DNA of 64,000 nt from positions 263,891 through 327,890 of the forward strand of contig JABUFB010000003.1 of NCBI GenBank assembly GCA_013314775.1, given 5' to 3'. This stretch comes from Armatimonadota bacterium (GTDB taxonomy: Bacteria > Armatimonadota > Zipacnadia > Zipacnadales > JABUFB01). The notes below the pieces were generated by a model. The model saw only the letters and a list, made by a program, of their open reading frames with translations, was not told where the DNA came from and searched no databases. Position numbers and translations under genes: made by a program. This document shows, in pieces, positions 28,150 through 35,288 of this stretch; position 1 is the stretch's first letter, and every line of letters begins with the position of its first letter.

Positions 28150-28884
28150 CTACCCCATCAACTCCTGCGCGTTGCCCACACGGATTCTCGTCAGAGCCGC
28201 TTCCGGGAGGTCCGCCTCCTGCAGCTTCAGCACGGCGCTCTTCATATATAACAGCGGAGCGTGTGACCCCAGGGTCACCTTATCTATTCCTACCACATCC
28301 ACCAGCTTGCCTACACCGCCGATGCCCTCGGTATGCGAGATCTCCCACCACACATTGTCGATGGCCCGGGCTTCGGGTCGCGAGGCATTCAGCACCATGA
28401 AGCGCGCCCCCGGGTGATCCGCGGCCAGCATTTCCAGCGGTTTGAGGTCCACCGGCGCCACACGCACCAGGGGATGATGCAATCGCTCATCCTGCATGCG
28501 CACGGCGATCTGCACCACAAGCTTCGACCGCTCCGCCAGATCCAGCAATGCTGCCAAGTCTCCGCTGAGCAAGTCGTAGCCGTGATAGTTGGGCAGGAGG
28601 CGCAGGGCGAAGATGTCCCAGGCGAGGTACTCGGCGAGGTCGTCGTCCCATCCGGGGTACGCTGGGTTGATCGCCGGCACCAGGCGCAGCCGGTCCTCAT
28701 GCCCCGCAAGCTTCGCGCGCAGGGCGTTGTTGGCCTCGAAAAGCGAGCGATACAGCACCTCGAGAGGCGATACCCACGCCTGCTGGATGCCGTTCTCGTC
28801 CATCAACGCAAGCAAGCCGTCCGGGTCGGAATGCGCCAGGTGCCGGAAAGGCCAGTTGCCCAGGCTCGCATTACAGTCGATCAT
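28150..28884 (-). CDS. amidohydrolase-related TIM-barrel protein lacking HxH
   Basis: The 244-aa protein has an amidohydrolase-2-like profile, but the N-terminal strand reads MIDCNASLGNWPF instead of the metal-binding DxHxH. Recognisable segments are DIFALRLLPNYHGYD, RFMVLNASRP and DKVTLGSHAPLLY. Loss of the first metal ligands suggests a changed or non-catalytic role. It overlaps the upstream amidohydrolase gene by 4 bp, so a heteromeric complex with that protein is plausible. Confidence 0.75.
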   Translation of the reverse strand: MIDCNASLGNWPFRHLAHSDPDGLLALMDENGIQQAWVSPLEVLYRSLFEANNALRAKLAGHEDRLRLVPAINPAYPGWDDDLAEYLAWDIFALRLLPNYHGYDLLSGDLAALLDLAERSKLVVQIAVRMQDERLHHPLVRVAPVDLKPLEMLAADHPGARFMVLNASRPEARAIDNVWWEISHTEGIGGVGKLVDVVGIDKVTLGSHAPLLYMKSAVLKLQEADLPEAALTRIRVGNAQELMG

Positions 28885-29633
28885 AGCCCTATCATCCTCG
28901 CCATATTGCCACCGAGAATCAGAGCGCGGTCCACCTCGCTAATATCCGCGCCCAGCACCTTCGCAAGCTGAGATGCGAAACTCCGTCCGCCTGCATCGGA
29001 CCCGAACACCACCCGGTGCGCCCCGAGAAGTTTCACTGCAAGCTCGGTCTGCCCCTGTTCCGGATTTCCGCCGCAAAGGTCCGCCACGATATTCGGGACG
29101 TGCCGGATGATGCGCAGGCCGCGCTCCCAGTCTCCTCCGCTGTGGGCCATGAGGAACAGGGCGCGAGGGTGCCTGCGGGCAAGCCCGACCAGGTTGTACG
29201 GCGTGGACTCGCCTTCCTCGTTGCCGGTGGCCTTGAGCCATGTGTGCTGCAGAATCGGCACTCCAAGCTCGGTGCACCGCGCCACGATGGGATCATTGCC
29301 CGGATGGTCCGCATGGGCGCAGATCCACAGTTTCACCCCGCGCATGGGGCCATTGGCGATGTGTCGGTCGATCTCGGCAACCGACGCATCAGGGTGATTG
29401 GGGCTGCAGTATGCGAAACCAATGAGCCGATCCGGGCGGTGCTCGATAGCACGCAGGATATACTCGTTGTCCCTGCGTAGATCATCGGCGGTGGGTTTTG
29501 GCTTGAGCCGGTCGCCCAGGCAGACCACGCAGCGGTCAATGCTCATCTTGTCGGCGAAGTGCAAGAGTTCATCAGCAGCGGCACAGGCATCGCCGTCGGC
29601 GTGTGTCAGATGGCAATGGGCATCGATAATCAG
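28881..29633 (-). CDS. amidohydrolase family protein (probable non-canonical start)
   Basis: Translation of the open frame gives LIIDAHCHLTHADGDAC at the N-terminus, the conserved DxHxH metal site of amidohydrolase-2 enzymes. It continues through ILQHTWLKATG, ALFLMAHSGGDW and HRVVFGSDAGG. An in-frame TGA lies 6 nt before the CTG at 29633, so no ATG, GTG or TTG can include this essential motif. A CTG (or ATT) start with GGCGAGG about 8 nt upstream is the best reading. The alternative is a single-base assembly error, since a GTG exists in another frame 10 nt upstream. Starting at the TTG at 29564 would remove the active site. It is coupled to the next gene by a 4-bp overlap. Confidence 0.75.
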   Translation of the reverse strand: MIIDAHCHLTHADGDACAAADELLHFADKMSIDRCVVCLGDRLKPKPTADDLRRDNEYILRAIEHRPDRLIGFAYCSPNHPDASVAEIDRHIANGPMRGVKLWICAHADHPGNDPIVARCTELGVPILQHTWLKATGNEEGESTPYNLVGLARRHPRALFLMAHSGGDWERGLRIIRHVPNIVADLCGGNPEQGQTELAVKLLGAHRVVFGSDAGGRSFASQLAKVLGADISEVDRALILGGNMARMIGL

Positions 29634-29690
29634 CGTCGTTCACCTCGCCTGGTTGATAGAAAGGTCTTGCGCAGAGCCACTGTCTCCATG

Positions 29691-29745
29691 TCGCGCAGGC
29701 CGACCGTCCCGGTCGGCGAATCGATGGTGACGGGCGAGACGCCCG
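29691..29745. repeat. fragment of the hairpin-rich dispersed repeat
   Basis: GCGCAGGCCGACCGTCCCGGTCGGCGAAT matches the left-end block of the 312-bp repeat at 40440 (GCCGAC...GTCGGC hairpin). It is followed by a GGGCGAGACGCCC palindrome. The rest of the unit is absent. Confidence 0.5.
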
Positions 29746-29794
29746 CCCCATGCGGATAGAGAAGGAAGCTGATGTTGGCCGTCAGGCCCCGGAG

Positions 29795-29812
29795 CACGTC
29801 GGTAACGACGCG
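29795..29812. repeat. dispersed GCGCGTC hairpin, copy 3
   Basis: GCACGTCGGTAACGACGCGC followed by CGGG is a slightly diverged copy of the hairpins at 5312 and 11728. Confidence 0.4.
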
Positions 29813-29868
29813 CCGGGCCGTCCGCCTGTAGCCACGGGCGGAATCCCCTGGATTCTGTGAGTCTCCCC

Positions 29869-30786
29869 CTACCCTCGTAACCCCGCCAGTACCAGCCCCG
29901 CGGTCATCAAGAGCCCGGTCAACAGGTGCATCGCCACCGTTCCCACATTGGCGGGTGCGAGCATCGCCGGATCGTCATAGTGTTGTTCCGCAGCGGCAAT
30001 CGTTCTCGGCAGCAGCAAGCACGCACCGAGCCCAAGCAGCGCGAGCTTCGGCAGCCACCCCAGTACCACCCCGGCCACCAGGGACGCCGGCGCGCCCACG
30101 ATCATCGCATAGAACCAGTACCGCGCTTTCGCCCTGCCAAGACGCACCACCCAGTGCCGCTTGTCAGCCCAGGCGTCCGCCCGCATGTCCTGGAACTGGT
30201 TGATGAACAGGATCGCGGTGATCAGCAGCGTGCTGGGGAGTCCACCAACCACAGGCGCCCAGGAGATCTCCCGGGTCTGCACATAGTATGCGCCCAGGGC
30301 GGGCAGGAAGCCGAAGTCAAGAGCGATGCACAGTTCCCCGAAGCCGCGATATGCCAGCTTCAGGGGAGGCGCACTGTAGAAGAATGCGGTGCCGACACCG
30401 ATAAGGCCGAGTAGCAGGATGAACAGGCCCCGGGTCCAGACCAGGTACAGCCCGATGGCGCTGCCGACTCCAAGGCACACAAGCGCGGCGGCCAGGACCA
30501 GCAGCGGGTGAACGCTGCCTTCCTGGATGACTCGGCTGCCCCCGGTGAAGGGGTTGAAGTACTCCACGTTGGCCTCATCGTTCCCGGTGAGGTGGTCGAA
30601 AAAGTCGTTGGCGAGATTGGCGCCCGAATGGATCAGCACCATCCCCAGCAGCGTCATCAGCCATGCGCCCGAATGGAACTCCCCGGTGTCGTGCCAGGCC
30701 AGGGCGCCGCAGACCAGCACGGGCATGACGCTCCCCGTGAGAAACTGGAACCTCGCCGCCTTGAGCCACAGAGCCAGTTGCGCCAT
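29869..30786 (-). CDS. UbiA-family prenyltransferase, MenA-like
   Basis: The 305-aa integral membrane protein has eight or nine hydrophobic helices. It has the two Asp-rich prenyl-diphosphate-binding motifs of the UbiA superfamily: NLANDFFDHLTGND in the second helix region and NQFQDMRADAWADKRHW later. This spelling is closest to 1,4-dihydroxy-2-naphthoate polyprenyltransferases of menaquinone synthesis. No other men genes lie in the window, so the acceptor is not certain. The start is 2 bp downstream of the rhodanese gene stop, so the two are co-transcribed. Confidence 0.85.
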   Translation of the reverse strand: MAQLALWLKAARFQFLTGSVMPVLVCGALAWHDTGEFHSGAWLMTLLGMVLIHSGANLANDFFDHLTGNDEANVEYFNPFTGGSRVIQEGSVHPLLVLAAALVCLGVGSAIGLYLVWTRGLFILLLGLIGVGTAFFYSAPPLKLAYRGFGELCIALDFGFLPALGAYYVQTREISWAPVVGGLPSTLLITAILFINQFQDMRADAWADKRHWVVRLGRAKARYWFYAMIVGAPASLVAGVVLGWLPKLALLGLGACLLLPRTIAAAEQHYDDPAMLAPANVGTVAMHLLTGLLMTAGLVLAGLRG

Positions 30787-30788
30787 GG

Positions 30789-31493
30789 TTACCGCTCCAC
30801 CGGGCCGGGCCAACCGGACATGCCACCCAGGAGGTTGTAGACCCTGTGGAACTGTTTGCGGACCAGGGCGTCCGCGGCAATGCGGCTGCGGGCGCCTGAG
30901 GCACAGATGCACACGACCGCCTGCTGTTTCACAAGCAGTCCGGCCCAGATATCCACTTGGTCGTAAGGGTGATTCACCGCGCCGGGAATGTGCCCCGAGG
31001 CGAACTCCCCGGCCGACCGCACGTCCACCAGTTGCAGTGCGGCTCCGGCGTCCATGAGCGCCTTGAGCTGTGCACCGGTTATATCCTGCCGCGTCGTCTG
31101 TACAAGGCCGTCCCAGTGGGCCATGCCGCCGGTGAGCGCGCATACCTGTCTAAACCCCCGGGCTTTGAGCTCGGCGCGGGCTGAGGCTCCGTCTTCTGTG
31201 TCAGCGCCGATGCAGACGATGCGCGCTGTCTGGCTGATGGTGGGCGACCAAAATGGCAGCCGATCCAGCGGATAACTCACAGCTCCGGGGATGTGAGTCA
31301 TGGCGAACTCCTCGGCGGAGCGCACGTCCGCGAGGATGAGGGGCTTACCGTCGTTCATCATGCCCTCAAGCTGCGCCGCGTTCACTTCGGCTGGGAAGAT
31401 CACGGGAGCGTCGCTCGATCCACCGCAGCCGGCGATGAGCACGACGGCGGCGGCCGTGCAAAGGCGAAGACCAAGGACTTGACGGCGCGACAT
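30789..31493 (-). CDS. lipoprotein with two rhodanese domains
   Basis: The protein has 234 aa from ATG 31493 with GGAGGG upstream. It has a basic N-terminus, a hydrophobic stretch and a lipobox AVVLIAGC (Cys23), so it is anchored outside the cytoplasmic membrane. Two tandem rhodanese domains follow. Each has the DVRSAxEFAxxHIPGA signature. The second has a canonical active loop CASGARS, whereas the first has an atypical longer loop after its Cys (CIGADTEDGASA). Rhodaneses move sulfane sulfur. Only the second domain looks fully competent. It is in an operon with the MenA-like gene. Confidence 0.85.
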   Translation of the reverse strand: MSRRQVLGLRLCTAAAVVLIAGCGGSSDAPVIFPAEVNAAQLEGMMNDGKPLILADVRSAEEFAMTHIPGAVSYPLDRLPFWSPTISQTARIVCIGADTEDGASARAELKARGFRQVCALTGGMAHWDGLVQTTRQDITGAQLKALMDAGAALQLVDVRSAGEFASGHIPGAVNHPYDQVDIWAGLLVKQQAVVCICASGARSRIAADALVRKQFHRVYNLLGGMSGWPGPVER

Positions 31494-31813
31494 AATGTAC
31501 CCTCCGATTACTGATTCCAGGATCGCCACCAGGGCCGGATGAACTCAACCATTCTATCTTCCAGCGCCCGCGAAGGCCAGAATACAGTTGGCTGACCGGG
31601 GGGGGCCACCCTCGGCGTGGTGTGCTTGCCTGACAATATGCAAACAGCTTCCGCGAGGCAGCCATCCTCCTTGCCTTTCAGCCCGATTGGTGCTAATACT
31701 TATCGGCGGTCTGAGGCCCGCTCCTGCCATTTCAGGGGCCTTCAGGCTCCAGTCGGCTCGGTGCGACAACCGGCGCCTCGGGCGCCAATCTTCTTGTGAG
31801 GGAGACGATCAGG
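31494..31813. other. divergent intergenic region between rhodanese and Gfo/Idh/MocA genes
   Basis: It contains no supported gene. It holds the promoters of both divergent units, including the candidate listed at 31671-31699. Confidence 0.4.
31671..31699 (+). promoter_or_regulatory. possible promoter of the second Gfo/Idh/MocA gene
   Basis: TTGCCT, 17 bp, then TAATAC preceded by TGC (extended -10). The gene starts about 115 nt downstream. Confidence 0.35.
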
Positions 31814-32797
31814 ATGGCAGTTCGAGTGGGTTTCGTCGGCGCCGGAGGCATGAACTCTGCGCACATGAAGAACCTCGCGCAGATCAAGGGCGTTGAGCTT
31901 GTCGCCGTGGCAGACCTCAACGAGGAGCGCGCAAACCAGCGCGCCGCCGAGTACGGCATGACCGCGTTCACAAGCTGGAAGGCCATGCTCAAGGACGCCA
32001 AAATGGACGCCATGTACGTGGCCGTGCCGCCTTTCGCCCATGAGGGTCAGGAGCAGGCGGCCGCGAAGCTCGGGATCCACCTGTTCGTCGAGAAGCCGGT
32101 GGCCGTGGACATCAAGACCGCAAAGAGCATCAACAATGCCATCAAGAAGGCGGGGGTTATCGCCACTGCCGGTTTCCAGGACCGGTACCAGGACATCGTG
32201 AAGCGCCTTCAGGGGCTCATTGAGAAGCACAAGCCCGGCCTGATCATGGGCTACTGGATTGGCGGCATGCCCGGCGTGCCCTGGTGGCGCGTGAAGTCAC
32301 AGTCCGGCGGCCAGGCCGTGGAGCAGACAATCCACACTTTCGATATGGCCCGCAACCTGTTCGGCGAGGTCAAGTCGGTACACGCCACCTTCTCCACAGG
32401 CCTCATGACCGACGTCGAGAACTACAGCGTGGAGGATGCCAGCGCGGTCAATCTCCAGTTCGAGAGCGGCCTTTGCGGCACCATCTTCTCCGGATGTTTC
32501 CTGAAGGGTTACGGCAAGGTGGGCCTGGACATCTGGTGCCCCACCATGAAGATCGAGTACGCAGGCCGCAGCAGGCTCACGGTGTCCGAAGTGGGCAAGG
32601 AACCGGTGGTCTACGAAGTGGGCAACAACTTCCTGTTCGAGATCGACAACACCTTCATCAAAGCCGTGAAGAAGGGCGATCAGTCGCTCCTGAAGAGCAG
32701 CTACACCGATGCCTGCCGGAGCCTTGCCATTCCGCTGGCCGCGAACGCTTCCATGGAATGCGGCTGCGCAGTTGCGCCGGAGAAGTTCAAGGACTGA
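31814..32797 (+). CDS. Gfo/Idh/MocA family oxidoreductase
   Basis: This 327-aa protein begins with the NAD(P)-binding loop VGFVGAGGMNSAHMKNL and has the conserved VEKPVAVD motif. The C-terminal domain holds GGQAVEQTIHTFDMARNLFG and GLCGTIFSGCF. ATG 31814 is preceded by AGGGAG. It is distinct from the paralogue at 23853-24893 (different spacing and C-terminus). It likely acts on a sugar or inositol-type substrate. It stands alone, with an intergenic region on each side. Confidence 0.87.
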   Translation: MAVRVGFVGAGGMNSAHMKNLAQIKGVELVAVADLNEERANQRAAEYGMTAFTSWKAMLKDAKMDAMYVAVPPFAHEGQEQAAAKLGIHLFVEKPVAVDIKTAKSINNAIKKAGVIATAGFQDRYQDIVKRLQGLIEKHKPGLIMGYWIGGMPGVPWWRVKSQSGGQAVEQTIHTFDMARNLFGEVKSVHATFSTGLMTDVENYSVEDASAVNLQFESGLCGTIFSGCFLKGYGKVGLDIWCPTMKIEYAGRSRLTVSEVGKEPVVYEVGNNFLFEIDNTFIKAVKKGDQSLLKSSYTDACRSLAIPLAANASMECGCAVAPEKFKD

Positions 32798-33128
32798 GGA
32801 CCGCAAGGCAGACCGAGAGGAATATTCGGTAACGGCCGACACTCACTTTCCGCTTGACAACTGTCCTGTTGGCATGTTATGCACAATTATGCACGTAGGG
32901 CCTACACTCAGGGAAACTCGGGGGCCGGGCGCAAGTGGCGGCAGAGCCTAAGTGCGTCAAATCGCCCCTATAGATAGTACATCGTTTGCCGACCACGAAG
33001 GAGTGGTTGGCTATATTGATTCGTGACGGGTGTTTTCAGGTGGGGGGCAGTGTGCGCTCGGTCACAACGAGACCGGGCGAAGCTGGCCTACAGGTTGACA
33101 CCGTCACCACAGCGAGAGGGAGGAGCCA
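32798..33128. other. structured leader region of the small accessory gene
   Basis: After the oxidoreductase stop, this interval has a promoter-like element (32854-32882), a direct repeat TTATGCAC at about 32877-32894 overlapping the -10, and a hairpin at 32988-33011 (GCCGACCAC with GTGGTTGGC, 9 bp with one wobble, 6-nt loop). It ends with a strong Shine-Dalgarno before the 64-aa gene. The 5' leader would be over 200 nt long. Confidence 0.5.
32854..32882 (+). promoter_or_regulatory. promoter of the accessory pair
   Basis: TTGACA matches the -35 consensus perfectly, with 17 bp to TTATGC. A tandem TTATGCAC repeat overlaps the -10 and could be an operator. Confidence 0.5.
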
Positions 33129-33323
33129 ATGGGTAAGCAACCAAAGGAGGCACTGATTCCGTATTCCGTGCTGGCGTCGAGCCAGAAGGAGAGAATGAGC
33201 AGGGCCAAAGCCGTGGCCTCGATCGTCGCGTCACTTGAGGGACAGGCCAGGTCACTGTCGCGGTTGCCGGTGATCGACGCCGACAGGCCCTCGGGACCGG
33301 GGGTCTGCCGGCCAGCGGTCTAA
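33129..33323 (+). CDS. small protein (64 aa) upstream of a papain-like protein
   Basis: ATG 33129 is preceded by GGGAGGAG at ideal spacing, and the gene ends just before a strong intrinsic terminator, so it is probably translated. The protein is basic and polar with one helical segment (RAKAVASIVASLEGQARSLSRL), and no membrane helix or known motif. It could be a regulator, leader peptide or small substrate/inhibitor of the neighbouring protease-like protein; nothing in the sequence decides this. Confidence 0.6.
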   Translation: MGKQPKEALIPYSVLASSQKERMSRAKAVASIVASLEGQARSLSRLPVIDADRPSGPGVCRPAV

Positions 33324-33340
33324 CTGCAGCCATAGACCAT

Positions 33341-33382
33341 CCGGGCGCGCCCGCACCAGCAGGGACGCGCCCGGTTTGTTTT
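33341..33382 (+). terminator. intrinsic terminator between the 64-aa gene and the papain-like gene
   Basis: CCGGGCGCG pairs perfectly with CGCGCCCGG, inner CCC/GGG extends the stem, and TTTGTTTT follows. It ends 54 bp before the next start codon, so the downstream gene is expressed by read-through or from its own promoter. Confidence 0.75.
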
Positions 33383-33436
33383 GCCTCGACGCGGGTGCGG
33401 GAATATTCAACCTCAGCGCAACGGGGGGCAACCAAC

Positions 33437-35230
33437 ATGAGGGAGTACTACACAGGTGACGCAATGTGGGATGCACTGCGCGAGTGGGACGGCGCGGGGC
33501 CCTCGGGCGGCCTCCTTACGCGTCTCGCCGCGTTCCTAGATGGTCAGGGGTGCCGAACGCTCTGGGTAGAGCACAACGCGCTCGATGAGGAGTACTTCCG
33601 CGAGTTCCTGCATTTCTACGCTACCACGTTCATGGAGCATCCACCCACGGCGACCCGTCTGCACTTCTTCTCGGCTCCCTTGTCGCGTGTGCGAAGTACC
33701 CTAGACCCTGTCCGGACGGGCGTTACCCGGAGAGAACTGGATTCACTCGGGTATCTGGGGTACGTTGTCCTTCGTCCGACGTCACCAGTGACGGTCGGCG
33801 AGACCCTGTTGGCAGCCCCCAAGGAATTGCGCGGAGCGAAGTGCTATAACCACTGTGCGACTGTCTTTGGCCAAACGCTGGGCGGCCGGAGGCTACACGT
33901 CGCAAGTGCGCCCTTCATTGGGCAGGAGCAGACGGGTGTGTGTGCCCACAGCGCGATCTGGGGGGCCCTGAAGTACCTCCACAAGTATCGCTACTACCCC
34001 AAGCTCTCGATGCCAGACATCGCGATCCTGGCGACGGAGCACCAGCCCGATAGCCGGTTCACGAGACCGGCCGAAGGTCTCACAACGCAGGCTATGTATT
34101 CCGTCTTCCGCCAACTGGGTTTCCAGATCTTCTATACAGACCACAACGAGTGGGACAACGAGATCTATGATCCACTTGAGGCAACCTACACTTGCGTGGA
34201 GAGCGGCCTCCCTGTGTTGGTGGGCCTCTACATCATTGACGAGGAGACAGGGCTCGTCGTTGACGGGCATGCCGTATGGGCCACGGGGCACACTTCCTCA
34301 GAGAATCTGGAGCCTCGCCTACGAAAGATAGGCCCAGCCGAAGATGACCCAAAGTACCTCTCGACGTGCGAATGGGCGGCGCACATACTCATTCACGACG
34401 ACAACGCGGGTCCGTACGTCCCTGCCTGCATCACTCACTCGCCCGAGAACCTGATCTCGCATCCGGAGTTGCGGAATTACCTTAAGATGCACCACCGGAT
34501 CGAGTATGCCCCCTATGGGGACCATCAAGAGTCGCCGGCCAGCCCCTACTCCGGCAAGATCCTGGCGCTGTCCCACGTGTTCGCTCCTCTCCCTGAGGAG
34601 GTCTTCGTGAAGCCTCCCGAAGCCAAGCGATTGGCGCTGTACTCGGTCCTGGGCGAGCATCTTGATGCCATCCTGGACCAGCTCGACGCCGACCATGCCG
34701 AGGGCCATATCTCTTGGCCGGTGCCTGGACCCACCCGCGAGTTCGCGGCTGCACGGCTTGACCCAGAGCGGTATGCCTACCGGACGTTTCTCTGCCAGTC
34801 CGCACGGTACGCCGAGCACGCGGCGTCGTCCGCATCAATGCCCTCGCAGCTCAAGAGACTCTATGCGCGCACGCTACGACTTCCGGAGTACGTCTGGGTC
34901 ACGGAGATATGCAACAGGAGTGTTCTTGACGCTCACAGTTCCCATGGCAGTGCGGTGGTCGGTGAGGTTCTGATCGACTCAACCGACTCCTCGGTGCTAA
35001 GAGCGCAGGGCAGCCGCTATCACTACTTGGCAATGCACATCCCCGGGCTTATTGTGTTCAACCCTAGCATATGCCGAAACTCCATCTGGCGCTCGAATGG
35101 CAGTCAGGAGATGAAGTTGCTGCCTGTGGACGATCCCGGGACCTACGAGGCCTATTCCAAGGATGCGGAGACAGAAGACCCTCCGCGTTCGCACCGCAAA
35201 CTCGGGCCGATCAGGCACACCCTTCTCTGA
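33437..35230 (+). CDS. papain-fold cysteine protease-like protein, cytoplasmic
   Basis: This protein of about 597 aa starts at ATG 33437, with ACGGGGGG upstream, and has no signal peptide or membrane helix. Residues 160-175 read FIGQEQTGVCAHSAIW. Gln163 lies six residues before Cys169, the spacing of the papain oxyanion Gln and nucleophile, followed by a hydrophobic helix. A His at 278 in VVDGHAVWATGH matches the papain catalytic His context (GHAV). The N-terminal 150 and C-terminal 230 residues have no recognisable domain. I know no named family. Codon and base composition look less GC-rich than the flanking metabolic genes. A protease, transglutaminase-like enzyme or deamidase are all compatible with the triad. 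Confidence 0.72.
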   Translation: MREYYTGDAMWDALREWDGAGPSGGLLTRLAAFLDGQGCRTLWVEHNALDEEYFREFLHFYATTFMEHPPTATRLHFFSAPLSRVRSTLDPVRTGVTRRELDSLGYLGYVVLRPTSPVTVGETLLAAPKELRGAKCYNHCATVFGQTLGGRRLHVASAPFIGQEQTGVCAHSAIWGALKYLHKYRYYPKLSMPDIAILATEHQPDSRFTRPAEGLTTQAMYSVFRQLGFQIFYTDHNEWDNEIYDPLEATYTCVESGLPVLVGLYIIDEETGLVVDGHAVWATGHTSSENLEPRLRKIGPAEDDPKYLSTCEWAAHILIHDDNAGPYVPACITHSPENLISHPELRNYLKMHHRIEYAPYGDHQESPASPYSGKILALSHVFAPLPEEVFVKPPEAKRLALYSVLGEHLDAILDQLDADHAEGHISWPVPGPTREFAAARLDPERYAYRTFLCQSARYAEHAASSASMPSQLKRLYARTLRLPEYVWVTEICNRSVLDAHSSHGSAVVGEVLIDSTDSSVLRAQGSRYHYLAMHIPGLIVFNPSICRNSIWRSNGSQEMKLLPVDDPGTYEAYSKDAETEDPPRSHRKLGPIRHTLL

Positions 35231-35288
35231 TCCAGACGGCCGTTCGCTCAGTCCCCGACGCCAAAGCACCACTGGGAGTGGAGCAGCC

